Positions 9,546-22,056 of a stretch of DNA of 64,000 bases are shown here, in pieces. Where the stretch lies: NCBI GenBank assembly GCA_036583965.1, contig JAZBQD010000014.1:1389001-1453000 (forward strand), in the 5' to 3' direction. Source of the DNA: Prunella strophiata. Taxonomy: Eukaryota; Chordata; Aves; Passeriformes; Prunellidae. Position 1 is the stretch's first letter. The number at the start of each line of letters is the position of its first letter. The position numbers were made by a program, and so were the translations under genes. Under the pieces are notes generated by a model, which was not told where the DNA came from, made no database searches, and saw nothing but the letters and a program-made list of their open reading frames with translations.

Positions 9546-12448
9546 TGAAGACAAAACTGAGAGGAAAAAAGCAATCAGGAAAATGAGACTAGAAATTCTA
9601 TGCAAGACCCATCCTTTGCTCCTTATGAAGAGGTGACGTGGGGGAAATCACAATTTTTGTGCCTTGGAAAAAACTTTTGGCATCATTGGATTTAAATGAA
9701 GTATAGAGGATGCATTTTCTAGGCATAAAGTTGAGGTTGATCACTGAGAAGTGACTTGACACGAGCAAAAGCCTTGAGGGAAGTACACTTTTGTGAATAA
9801 TTTGTGATTGTTTTGTTTTCTGCATCAAATGAGTACAAACCTGTTTCTGATAGCTAAAAGTTTTGAACTGCCCTCCAAGAAATGATGAGTTAGACTTTTC
9901 ATGTTACTGTGAATTTGCTGTACAAAGAGATTTTTAGCAGTTGTAGAATGAATAGACAAACACATGGCTGTAAAAGTAAAAAAGGAATGTATGGATCCAG
10001 GGAAAAATGCAGTGAGATTTACAATTTTTCTCTCGGTTTGGTTGTGGGGTTTTCCTTAGAGAAAAGATTAAAATGGCAATAGTATTAAAAGCAAAGAACT
10101 TGCTTCTTCATCAACACAAAAGAGAAAACCTTGTTTTTTTATACATAACCTAAAGGCATACTTTAGTGTGATTTTCCTGCAGAGCTTTGATCCTGAGATA
10201 ATCACAATCACTAGAAAAAACAATACAATCATTGTCAAATAAACCTCTACTCCTTTTGATGTACCAGTCTAATTAGAAGTGACTGAATTTCCATTCCCAA
10301 AGAAATTTCTGATATTTGATTTAATTTCAAATCAGTTTCATTTGATTTCATATCAGGATGAAAAATTTTCACTGTTTTTTTTTTTTTTTTTTTTTGCCAA
10401 AACATGTATTCTAACTTTCTCAAAACACTAGTTTTTCACTTCTCTATTATGTTGTCAAGTGAAAAACTGATATATTTGAAAGAAAATATCTCAGTAATAT
10501 CCTACATAATTTTTAAATTGAATGATGTGTTCCAAGGAAACATATTGAGATAGCAAAATCATCATTAAATAATGTACCCAATGAACTGTAAAGCTAAATT
10601 GGATTCTTGCCATAATAAAAGTAATCCCTGATCCTAACAATCTTGTAAATCTCTGCTCCTAATCAGTAACAGCCTTCAGCATGTGATTCTGTCAAATCAC
10701 AGGGAACAGTAGCCAGTTTCTGGAATCATTCCTGCATGGTCTTGCTTTTGCCTTGCAAGATTTTATTTTTTATTAGTATGCACTTCCTTTTCTATGAATC
10801 AATAATGTAAATAAATATAATCTGCTGGCATGTAAATGAGTTATATACCCCAGTTTCAGCAATTAATCTGGTACAGGTATGAGGGCATGTTCTGCAAACT
10901 GACTCATCACTGCTCCTCCACTTCAGGCCAGGTGAACATGCATCATGATTTTCCAGTAGCTTCTAATTTGTGACTTTAAAAATCAAATCGAAAGAACTTG
11001 GAATATTTTGCAATATTCCTTCAAAATTTCTCAGCCATTCTGTGATCATCTAATAAAAAGAACAAGAGTGGTGTCCCCTTTATCAGGCTGGTCAGTTCTT
11101 CCCTTGGGAGAAAGCTTTTAATTCCTTTTTAAAGAAAAATGAAAGAGAATTTGGGGATCACAGTAGATAGATATGACATATTACATGACCAAGTCCATGC
11201 TCCTGACAATTCAAGTTAGTCCTACTAATCAGGTATTAAACTGTTATTATAAATGACTTTAGGAGATAATTTAGCCTGTAAAATTTCTTTCAGAAGGTCA
11301 TTAAGAGCTTCTGGGGATTTAGTGGATCCAAGCACCTCACAAATCTCCTGCACTCTACTGTTGCTTCCTCTTGCACAAAGGTCTGCCTTGGGCTTTAGCT
11401 CCATGCAGCAATCCTGGTCTGCAGGAAAGCTCAGTGCCTGTGGTCCTTAAGGACACAGAACATGGGCACTCATCCATGTGAGTAAAACCTTGCAGGCTGA
11501 GAAGTGATTCCATTTTGGGTTTTGCCTTTTTTGCCTTTTATATGTTCTCTGTATGCTCTACACATATATTTGTAGCCTGTTGTATTAGTGGCTAGGTTGT
11601 TTTCTTTTTTTCCCCCAGTAATTTTCCATGGCCTTTCCCAAGGCAGAAAGACAAAACAAATTTGAACCCCAATCCCCAGATGGTTTGAGGCCCCTGTTCC
11701 TGTGTTGGTTCTTCTCCTGGCTACCAAGGTTGGGAAAAACTCCTGGAGATTCATTTCATAGACAAACAGTGCAGCTAATGCTGAAGGGGAGAAAACCTAG
11801 AAAGGGCTTCACCCAAAAGAAAAATTCCATCACCACTTGTCCTCCTAATTGGTGCTTTTTATCAATTATGCTAATTTACTAAACTTCCAAAAACTATGTT
11901 CACCCCATGTAAGTGGGTTTTTGTGAACATCTTTCCATAACTGCCTCTGAAAGCCTTCAATAAACATCTACTTTTATATTACCTCCTTACTAAAATCATC
12001 TCAAATTTCATTTCCAGGTTGGGAAAAAAGGCAACAGAAGAAAGGACTGCCTGTTTGCCCTGGCAATGGGAGTGGAGGGAAGAAAGGAATAACAAAAAAA
12101 GAGTCAATAAGTAGACATGCCAATTCATGGGGTCTGTGAGGGAAGGTCTCTGGGGTCACACAGCATTGGAAGATGTATCTAAATAACCTGGTAAGGCATT
12201 GCAGCTGCAGGGAGCTTCTCCAGGAGACCACCTCACTCCAAGGGGAAGGAGGAGAAACCAAGGCAGGCACTTGGCTTGATTTTGAATATTTTTTTTTGGA
12301 AAAAAAGAACAGACACCAAGGCTCTTTTTTTCAGCTTTAACACATTTTGTACTACGAAGGGAAATATGGCACAAGATGGCATTTCTTAGAAATAACCAGT
12401 CTGAAAAAGGAATTGAAGGAAAAAACGTCACATATATGTGACAAAATG
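9546..12448. other. Unique AT-rich stretch, no gene seen
   Basis: The stretch includes a T21 run at 10375-10395 and a perfect 16-base palindrome (GTCACATATATGTGAC) at 12427-12442, just before the first copy of the 82-bp spaced duplication. Reading frames at 11253-11882 and 12001-12470 occur on both strands with no recognisable domain. No gene or RNA was identified. Confidence 0.55.
10375..10395 (+). repeat. Poly(T) run, 21 bases
   Basis: A pure T homopolymer within AT-rich sequence. It shows no retrocopy body on either side that I can recognise. Confidence 0.95.
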
Positions 12449-12529
12449 TGTCATGTATAGCCTTCAACAATTATTTCAAATTTTATCAAATAATTTATGT
12501 GATGAGTAGCATTTTGCTGCATTTGACTA
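12449..12529 (+). repeat. Spaced direct duplication, copy 1
   Basis: About 81 bases match 13227-13308 with roughly eight differences plus one extra T in copy 2. The shared core runs from CCTTCAACAATTATTTCA through AATTTATGTGATGAGTAG to CATTTGACTA. Outside these limits the flanks do not align. No known repeat family was recognised. Confidence 0.85.
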
Positions 12530-13226
12530 AAGACCAACTTGCCTGCAATCTATAGAAGGAATAATTTTCTAGGTTTTAAGCAAAATAGAGACATAGTTCA
12601 CCTTACAGTCCCAGAGTTCTCTCTTTTTTTTTTTTTTCTTTTTCTTATTTCACATCTAATTCCTTTTTCCAGAAAGCACTAATGTAATTATTTCTTAAAA
12701 TATTTTTACCTGTAAATCCCTCTCTTAATTTGAAAAAATGCACTGAAGATGTGAAAGTAAGATGTAGAGAAGTGTCAAAGAGAGATTGCTCTAATAAGAC
12801 ATTTGGGGGTGATTTGATTTCCCACTGCTGTTGCAGTAAGTCAGTAGATAAAATCATATTTTAGACTCTCCTAAAATTTTAAGACAGTTCATGAGGAGTA
12901 TTGATGACATAGCTGCTGAAGTTAGGTACGTCCTTTAATTTTTCAGTGAAGAAAAACTGTTGCTACTGTTTCCACTAGAATACTAAAACAGACATGTATG
13001 TTAATAGAAGGAATTGAATTTAAGTACCATCCAACAGAACTAAAATGTTATTCAGGCCTCCACAAATTCAAACAAGATGTGATTTTTCCAAACTGAAGCT
13101 CCAGATCTTTGTGTTTCTGCAGTATTAAGTATCTGCAACTGGGATCTGCTGTTAGACCCAAATGATCCAAAAGCTTTTTTACTCTTTAAACTGTCATATA
13201 TGCAACAACCTAATCCAAATAGTGTA
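12530..13226. other. Spacer between the two 82-bp copies
   Basis: About 700 bases of AT-rich sequence with a T-rich tract (12624-12645) and no gene or known repeat. Confidence 0.55.
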
Positions 13227-13308
13227 TGTCACATATACCCTTCAACAATTATTTCAGATTTTTATCAAATAATTTATGTGATGAGTAGTATTTTGCTTCA
13301 TTTGACTA
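13227..13308 (+). repeat. Spaced direct duplication, copy 2
   Basis: Second copy of the 12449-12529 unit in the same orientation, displaced by 778 bases. The limits of similarity are fairly sharp: TGTCA at the left and TTGACTA at the right. It may be two copies of an unknown short repeat or a local transposed duplication. Confidence 0.85.
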
Positions 13309-16300
13309 GATTCTGCAGCTTTGTTAGATAAATTATTTAGCAAATAACAGAAACATTCATCAAAGAATGTAATCTGCAGTATTGGATGATTTTGGTATTT
13401 GACTGGCTTAGATAAAAACATATCAGCAAAATGGAAGCTATGAAAATAAAGTGATAAGACTATAGCAGCTTCCCCAAAAGGTTTCATAAACCAGAAAGGA
13501 AATAAAATAAACCAAACATACTTTTCAGTGTTGGTGTTCTGTTTCTCCTTAATTTCTTATTTATTTCTGCACCATAGGCATTAATTCTTTAATTGGAGCA
13601 GTAAAGAAATTTTGTTTTTTAGCATGTCACAGTGGTAATTCAGAAGGTGTACAGCTGGCTACTGAAAAATGAAAAATCAAAAAGACAAGAAAAGACAGAT
13701 TTAATGAGGTGATTTTCAGCTGTTCAGTGAAGTCTCTATAATTATACTTTGAGATGTGTTTATATCTACAGTGGGGCCTAAAAACAAAGATGAAATCTTT
13801 GTTTTCATTGTGAGCTGTGAGGAAAAAATTGGTGGATGTCTGAAGTAGCTGTACCTTTACTGAGGTGTTCAAACCTGTGAATAAATCTGTGAATATACAT
13901 TGATGCTGCTTCCCCACACGTGGTGCAAGCTGTGCCATGACCTCTGGAAAACCACAAAAGAGCTCAGGGGAATCTCTCCTGGAGCTCATGGCAGCAGCTG
14001 CAGGGTGTTTTGGGCTAGGGAGGGAGCTCAGAGATGAGCAGAGAGAGGGAATTTGGCACTGGGCAGGGAATTTGGCACTGCAGGGGAATTTCCCAACAGG
14101 GAATCTGTTTCCTGGGCTGCCTCTATCAGCCTGGAAATGTTGTGCAGGTCCTTCCTTACCTGTGCAGAGCTGGAGCCATGAGCACAGCCCTTGTGCACAG
14201 GGAACAATCTGCTCTGCCATGAAAAGAGGATAACAGAATTAGCTATAGGAATTTTTAGCTTTGCAGTGTTGATCCAAAGCCCATTTGAAGTCTTTCTGCT
14301 AATTTCAAGCTGGCTTTGGTCTGGTTACAGGGGGAGAAGGGATTTGATTGTCAAGGCAGCTGGGGGTGATCTTGTTTAAAGTGCCTTTGTAAAAAGCTGG
14401 TGGCAGACAACAGCTGATGGCTTAAAGACATACTTCATCAAAGTATATGTCCACTTCTGGTGTTAAAAACTAATGCATTTGTCACATGCAATTGGGCCTA
14501 AAGCAGGCAAAAGTACTTCACAGCATGTCCCCTGAGAGCTATCATAAACAGAAATCAGAAGAAATGCCAAAATCTTTAAGGCTTGACAGCAAATGATGTT
14601 TTAATTTAGTGGACATGCAAAACTCTCTTTGACATCTAAATGGATGCTTGCCATTAGAAATCTCTCCCCCTTCCCTCAATATTTGTGACTAAAGGAGACA
14701 TGTATACAAATGTAATTGTTTATTTTAATTTTAAAAGCTAAATTTGCATAGTACAGTAAAGGTTGTCTTTGGAAGGACTGAGCCCACATTCCAAAGATGG
14801 AGATGTTAGTAACTTGAGAAAAAAAACTATCTCAGACTGGAAACAGCCGAGGCCTTTAAAACTGGATCCCTTTCCTTCAGTAACCTCAGCACAGGGTGGA
14901 GGATAGTGGCATCCATAACACAAAGAATAAATTTTATGGTCCCAATCCTTTACCACAGGATTAGCCTAGTGATTGTAATTACAGTGAAGTAGAAGGTCAA
15001 ACTCTTGGAAAGGGAATCTTACTGCTTTTGCAGCTGTTACCTGTGTTAAATGTTTCTGTTGAATCCCCTAAAAACCTAACTACCAAGTTATTTGCACTTC
15101 TAAACCCAAAGCTATTAAACAAGAGGGACAGGACCAAACTAAAATGTTTTAAAGCATCCTTCAGATTTAGTAGTAGCATTTGTGATGCTTTGTGGCCCAA
15201 AACTAAGAAAGGAACTTTGAAAGGAGCAGAGAGAGCTCACTATTGAAAGGTTCTGACCTTTCAGCAAGGTTGCCTGTTCATTTATATGCCTCCTGAACTA
15301 CTCATCACCTTCATTTATGATTAATAAGCTCCAGTCATCCTGTTTACACTGCATCACAGGTTTTTTATTAGCTTTTCTTTTTTGTAGCCTTTGATATAAA
15401 TGTGGAGTGCAAGGTTTGGGGAATATATTGGACTTTGCTGTGGAAGATATGTAGCTACATATGCAAAAAATTAATCAGGTAAGTCTTTACAACCACAATC
15501 ATATTATTCCAAAACTGGTGGTGAACTCTGCATGAGCTGCCTAGATTATAGTAGTGCTGACTGAAGTTTTGATATTTCAATGGCTGGGATGATTATTCAT
15601 GTGAATGATTTATTTTTTTTCACTTTTTTTAAATGTGTTACCCTGGTCTGCTGTGCAGCTGCCATTCAAGCAAGCACAAGTGCAATGCAGGAGAGAAGGA
15701 TTCAGAGTTCATAGTTCTGCCTCTTCCACTGGGACTGGAAATGAAAGCAAAAAAGTGTTTCTTCCCAAACTTGTTGCTCAGTGCTCTAAGGTTCTTTGGC
15801 AGAGTCTCCCTAAGAAGGGACAGATCTGGTTCCTGCCTGTCATCTTTTCTCCTGGAGGTCCTGTACAATTTGGAAGGACAGGACAGCTTAGAACAAAACA
15901 AAGAAATGTTTTCCTCAGTCTCTTGTCAAAATCTGCCCTGAATTGTGCCTGCAGAGTGGACAGAGGGCTCCAAGTCTTCCTGCATCCTGTTTATCTTCCT
16001 ATAAAGGCATACTATTATCTCTGCATGAATAATGTCTTGAAAAGCCACAAAAAAGGGTAAAGGGAATTTTGATTTTGCAGAAAAGGTAGGAGCAGCTGTT
16101 TTTTAGATTAACTGGCTTAGATATAGCTCTTAACTAATAGTTAATAGAATTGCAGTTTAAAAAATCCTTCAGCAAGTTTAAGACCTTGTGATGTTCTGAT
16201 GTAAGTTATTTCTGTGGGATGGGAAAAGAGATCTGGTGCATTACAGCTTTAGTCCCCTTCCACACACTTGTCAGTTAATTCATTCAATTTTATAAATGAA

Positions 16301-18253
16301 TCTATCTTTAAGGAAATAGACTTTTTTTTGACTTACTGCTTGTATTATGTGTCCTCACAGGATCTGCAACATTCTAGAAACTCTTCTTTAAAACTCTTCT
16401 TTAAAGGTCCTCCTGATTATGCCAAATTATGTAGATATTAACTCACTCCAGTAACCTTTTCCTGGTGGTTATCTGCTAATATTGTTACAATTCATGGATG
16501 TTTCTGTGTGTGTTTTTTAAAGGAGATGACTTTGCTTTTTATAAGGCCCCATTTACTCACATCTTCTATTAACTATGTAAGTGAAAAAATAATTATTCTG
16601 GTTAGCATAGTTTCTAATAGCAAAACCACTTTAACTTGCATAAATGTCTTTGCATGTGAGAGGAGGAGAGGGATGAAAGTCTTGGGGGTGAATTTCTTGT
16701 TTCAAATCACCAATGGACAGTTAATTTCCTAGGTTTTGGCAGAGCATTTTTACACAGACACAAAGACATTGGAGGCAGGACTAAGTTTAATTTTAGCTGG
16801 CTAAAATGTTGGTGCCTAATCTAAAGAAATTGTCTGGATTTCTTGAGTCAGTGAACAGATATGTGCTGTAGAAACCTCTTTTATTTTGGGAAGAGTCATT
16901 CCATGGCCATTTCTTTCTGTCTCTTTGGTGGTGGAGGAAATCCAGAGTAGCATCACAGACTGTAGAACTTCAGATATTACATCAAATAAGTCACAGCTTT
17001 CTCTGGGCCTGTTCTCCAAAAATGCCAAGGCATGTAGCCAGTCTGGCAAATAATTTTAACTCATTTAGAGTTTTAGTAATATGTATTCTTGCATAGTTTT
17101 TGTTGTTGTTGGTTTTTTGGGTTTGTTTGTTTGTTTGTTTGTTTTTCCTAAATGCAAGGAAAACAGTTTTCTGGATGCAGCTACAGATTTTATCACTTTT
17201 CAGGACTCAGGTCTGTCTCCATTCCCATTTCCCAAACTCTTCAAGAGTTCCTTCACCCTTCCTTGAATCACCTGAGATTATGTGTGTTCACTAGATATTT
17301 GAACAGTAAAATTCTTGCACAGTGCAACTTCAGTTTCAGTGGCAGCCCTGACATAATGCTGAAATACAAATAATAGAAAAAAATATGATAAAAATTCTTA
17401 TCCTGCATCTATAGATAAAAAAAGCAACAAGAAAACCTGAACAGCAAGCCCAAAGCCTGTGTTCTTTTGGGCTCAAATGGGACTCACACTTCAAAGCTGA
17501 GAATAGTTTTCTTAGTCCAGAATTCAAATTTACAAGTGAAGTTTGACTATGTCAGAGCTAGTTCTCTTACCCTACATGTTGTAAATACCTTTGAACTCAC
17601 TCCTATGAAACAGAATTGCTTTCTGAAGAAAGGAGTTGAAAAGATAAGTGGCTTACGAGCTACTGTAATTAAAATCTAAAAGATGCTTTCCCAGCTGTTG
17701 CTTTTGAAGTTATGCTTAGTTGGTGGCTAGATGCCAGCATTCAATTAGAAGTATGCATTTTTATTAACAGACTATCATGTGTTATATTATGTCAATAATT
17801 CCTTTTAAATTAGTTCTTTTTATTTTTAGTGATAGTCACAGGTGTCCAGGTCATTAAATATTAAAATGGGCCCCACTGACAATTGTGCAACATCCTAAGT
17901 TTGTTTGGTGTTTTATTTGCACTCCATTTGAAGTTCAAAATTAAAATATCTCTGAACTTGTAGAGAGGAGGGTTTGGCCAAGATAAGTTAGTGCCTGAGG
18001 GGAAAAAATAAAAAGAGAGATGCACAGCCTATGTGCAACTTTTTTGCCTGCATTTGGGTTTCTAATTATCATGATTTCATTTACTTACTCATCATATGCA
18101 TGCTGCAAGTGGGGGCCTCATTATTTTGATTCACTTCCTCAGATGTCAAAGTCTCAGCCTGGAATTAGGATGGTGAGGGAGGGGTTGATATTCACAGGCT
18201 TTTAGAGGTACTCAGTGTCAAAACAACACAAGAATCATCTTCCTGAAAATGGC
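13309..18253. other. Unique stretch, no gene seen; GC-richer patch near 14 kb
   Basis: A GC-richer patch at about 13910-14360 holds overlapping open frames on both strands, including a 197-codon minus-strand frame (13627-14220). None has a recognisable domain. Inside it the string GGGAATTTGGCACTG is repeated with a 19-base period (14047 and 14066). A (TTTG)n tract lies at 17096-17146. Frames at 15605-16060 also occur on both strands. No exon could be defended. Confidence 0.5.
17096..17146 (+). repeat. (TTG)n/(TTTG)n microsatellite
   Basis: TTG units are followed by about five TTTG units. Three overlapping short reading frames start near it and are low-complexity artefacts. Confidence 0.9.
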
Positions 18254-18282
18254 TTTTTTTTTTTTTTTTTTTTTTTTTTTTT
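18254..18282 (+). repeat. Poly(T) run, 29 bases
   Basis: A pure T homopolymer. It could be the tail of a minus-strand retrocopy, but the sequence to its right shows no recognisable gene. Confidence 0.95.
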
Positions 18283-21178
18283 CCCAGTTTCCCAGCTTTT
18301 TTATTGCAGGATTCATTTCACCCAGCTTCAGTTGGCTTCAGTGTAGATACCTTCATCTATGCTTGATGGCTAATCTGCCTAATTGAGGCAGTTATTTTGG
18401 GTTAGAAAGAATGGAGCCTGGAAGAGTGTTTCAGTCTCCCTCATATGTTTACAGGAGCTTTAAACAGCAGTCAGAGGTTTTCTAACAGAGGTTATAAGAG
18501 GTGTTCTGACCCACATTGTCTTTATTCATGTTTAAGACCTTCCCCAGAGTGAGAAAAGGACTGAGCTGCATTCACTTCTTTCAGAGTGCCAGTGGATGTT
18601 CAGGATGCTATGATGTCATTTGAACCATGATGTAAAGTACTGTGTGAAAAAAGCTAGCTGGAAACCTCGAAATCCTAATTTCTCTTCCTGCTTTGATGGA
18701 TCTTGTAGGTGTGGCTGACAAAAGCTATTTCTTGTGCTGTTCTGGAGTTAAAACCATAGGAAAGAAAGTGGTGCATAAGCTCTTCTGCCACCCCATTCCA
18801 GCTTCTCATTTTAGCCTTAGTTGAAGAGGATAAACTCCTCATGACCACAAGCTAATTGCTAAAAAAAATAAAAGAAGAGAGACTAAGACATATAAAACTC
18901 ATTTCTTGGTGAAAGCCTTTAAAAATCATTTAGCTAATTAAAAAAATCCAGAGGTTGATTTGAACTACTACTCATTTTTCAGGGGACTTTTAAAAGTTTT
19001 GGATCATCATGTATTTTTAACCATCTGCAAATAGCTTAAGAAAACAGTACATGGCAAAACTGAAGAGCTTTCAGTAAAACCCGAATTTTCGCATAGATCT
19101 GTGCAAGTGCTGATGTTCTTTTCTTTCTCTGACCTACCCCTGACACTTCCAAGAGGAAATATATCACTTCCCTCCATTTATAGCACGTGTCCTACTGAAT
19201 AGCAATTGGTAACTGGCCTTTGCCAACAACAAATTATGAGTTTTGCTGCATTGCCCAGCTGTCTTGTAGGAAAGAAAGTCAATGTTTTGTGTGTTCCTCA
19301 CTTTTTTCTTTGTGCTGTACCTGTCCATTCATTCCAGAGAAGCCCAGCACTCTTAGTTTGTGCCTCTCCAATCATCTTGCACTGTCAGTAGCCCAGAGGA
19401 GTTGGTCACTTGCCACCCAACTCAATATCCCACACGTGAACACACGCGCTGCTTATCCCTACGTGTGCAGGCTAAGTGATGGATTGCAGGATACAGCAAA
19501 TTCTGCCAGGCACTTGGAAGGATTTCAATTTCTTTGGCTGGTCTGTGACCTATTTATGCGTGCTGTATTGATAAATGAAGTGAAAAATCTTTTACACCTT
19601 TCAATGAAGGGGCCTTTTGGTCTGGCAACAGCACTGACACTTTTAGTGATGTCCTATAGGAAACAGCTGGGATTATTAATTCATTTTTACACAGGTCACT
19701 AAGCATCCAGAAGTCAATATTTCTTTTAAATTGCTCTCAATCTGGACCAAATCCATTCTGAAGGTGAAAGGTTCCAGATATATACTGCTACTGGCCATTA
19801 TTAGAGTCCTTTCTAAGTCATGCCAGTTGTTTTTCCTTGGTTCAGCCTGAGAATGACTGTGTTAGGATGAACAGAAAAAGTCTACGTGCTCTTTACCTTT
19901 TGTTTTTAGCTCATGGTGTAATTTCTTGGAAATATACTTTATTTTATTACAGATGACGCCAATCAGAGTGAGGAAAAGATGAGAAATACTTTAGGATTCT
20001 GTGTCTGAAACAATTGCTCAGTGAGTCAAGACTCAAATGTAATGAGGAAGGAAGAATTGCAAGAAGGAAAGATTTACACAGGCACAGTTAAGGGTAAAGC
20101 TGAGCAGAACTGCATGGCTTCAATTCCCAGGAATTTCTTCAAAACTGTAATTTGACTTTGACTTTGTGAGAAGACACACCTGCTGACTCTAACATTTGAT
20201 GAAAGTCAAAAGCAAAAGTACTAAACTTCAAGGTGCATGATGGCAAAACTAAGGGTCTGAAACGTGACCTGAACATCCTCTGTCTTTGGAGGAGAAAGGA
20301 GGGAAAATGAAACTTTTTTTGCTGATCTCTGGAGTACTGTGCCCAGCTCTTCAGCTCTTGGCACTTACACTGCTGCCTGGCTGGCTTAACACATTACTGA
20401 TTCTCTTTTATAGTCCTTTTTCAGAGTTGTGAGTGACTAAACAAGTCCCAGAGAATCACGTCCTATATCTTACTTGGATATTAAACATTTGCAGAAGAGC
20501 TGCTGTAACTATGCAAGGGACTGGAAATACTGGCTTGCAGCAGCATGTTAAAAATGAAATACCAGCTCTTTAAACAGATTAAAGATTATTTGATTACAGT
20601 GTGTAAACTCCTTCTTGAAGAGATACTGATGTAAGTGATACCTGAAATATCACTTATAATGAAATATCTGAAATAAGAGAAACGAGCAGCACAACACCAG
20701 GGGCAGGTAGATAAATCCACATGTATTCATATATTATATATTATATTATTCACATATTGTTTATATTAGATATATAAACAATCCCTTCAGCTTGGGAATT
20801 AGAATAGCAAGGGAAGAAAATGGACCAGAGTGTTGGAGTGAAGCCTGCATGTGGCTGTGCATTCTAGCCTTCAGCCAAGCAGAAATCAGTCCCACTTTAG
20901 GGGTGTCTGGGTCAATTGCTACAAGAGGTCACAGCACGTGGTTCCCTGTTGGCTTTGGGTTTTGGTATTGGCTGCTTGACAATCCTGGCTTTGTCCTGCC
21001 TCCAGCCCTGATGTGAGGTTTTGGAGTATTGCTTGCATCTGAAAATACCTGAAGGAAATTTGAAGACCAGAGATAGAAGTGGTCAGGAATTGTCTTTCGT
21101 GAAAAGATCTCTCTTCAAAGACAAGTTTTTTTGTAGGAAAAAAAACCACCTTACTTCTCCAGATAGTGTTTTGTGGGG
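18283..21178. other. Unique stretch, no gene seen
   Basis: Mixed sequence without recognised repeats apart from an AT-rich patch at 20725-20785. The interval 19180-19720 is listed separately because of its unusual CpG content. Confidence 0.5.
19180..19720. promoter_or_regulatory. Possible conserved noncoding block (tentative)
   Basis: This half-kilobase is free of homopolymers and carries an unusual local cluster of CpGs around 19430-19465, including CACACGTG, ACACGCGC and CTACGTGTG, in a window where CpG is rare. A 160-codon plus-strand frame (19220-19702) crosses it but has no recognisable domain. Retained CpGs and high complexity suggest constraint or recent GC-biased change. No alignment was available, so this is inference. 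Confidence 0.3.
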
Positions 21179-21213
21179 TTTTTTTTTTTGTTTTTTTTTT
21201 TTTTTTTTGTTTT

Positions 21214-21246
<33 letters not shown>
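21179..21246 (+). repeat. Poly(T) tract with scattered G, 68 bases
   Basis: T runs are broken by three single G residues, ending in a pure run of more than 30 T. Poly-phenylalanine frames across it are artefacts. Confidence 0.95.
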
Positions 21247-21248
<2 letters not shown>

Positions 21249-21615
21249 TTTACATCAGGAAATCCAAGCCCAAATTATTTATTTTTGGGCTTGTTGGACC
21301 AGAAAAAAAAAAAATATCAGAAACAGTAATGAGCCAGTTCAATATTGTTTGGTTTGCTGTGATGATATCCTAAGGGATTCTCTGTTGTCCTAATTCATTC
21401 CCACCCCAAATTGTGGGGCTGATGGATTATTTATATATAAACCAGCCAGATTTCTTCTGGAAGCAAGAACTGTGGTGCAGTGTGGGAGTTCTGTGGTGTC
21501 TTATGGAAGTGCCTTTCCTGCAGAGAGCACAGGAGAAAAGAACAAGCATGCCAAGGAATAATTTATCAGGAGTGTCTGTGCTGTGGTGTTTATGATCAGC
21601 TGAGATATTATTGAG

Positions 21616-22056
21616 AAAAAAAAAAAAAAAAGCAAACCAATTTTCCTTCTTTCCACTATTATCACCTTTACCTTTATCTCCTCTAAGCTCTGTTTTACTT
21701 TTTTTATCAGTCATGTTGAACACTGGTAAGATTCTTCTTCAGCCAACCTCAGGCACTCATTTTCAGGAAATTAACTTGGCATTGTAACAGCTCTTAACAT
21801 CTGTGACTCTTGACTTGCAGATAGTTGAATAAAGGAGCTAGGCAGAGCTTTAATTTATTGCCAATAAATTTCTGATTTTTTTTTTTTTTTTTTTTTTTAA
21901 CTAGGACTTAATAGTTTGATTTTCCCTTAATTATATACAGCCTATTTTGGGTATGAAAATAACATGAGGGATATAATGTGTTTTGTACTACAACATCTTT
22001 CAAACAGGCCAAAACAGAATATCTTCATATTTCCAGAAAAAAAAAAAAAAAAAAAA
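21616..22056. repeat. Cluster of three A/T homopolymers
   Basis: An A16 run at 21616-21631, a T23 run at 21876-21898 and an A20 run at 22037-22056 lie within 440 bases. The T23 and A20 runs are complementary and about 140 bases apart, so they could pair as a hairpin stem. No retrocopy body was recognised next to any of them. Confidence 0.9.

Noticed and set aside
15605..16060. 151-codon plus-strand frame with overlapping frames in other phases
   Set aside because: No domain, splice signals or coding-like composition could be recognised. Frames are open in several phases at once.
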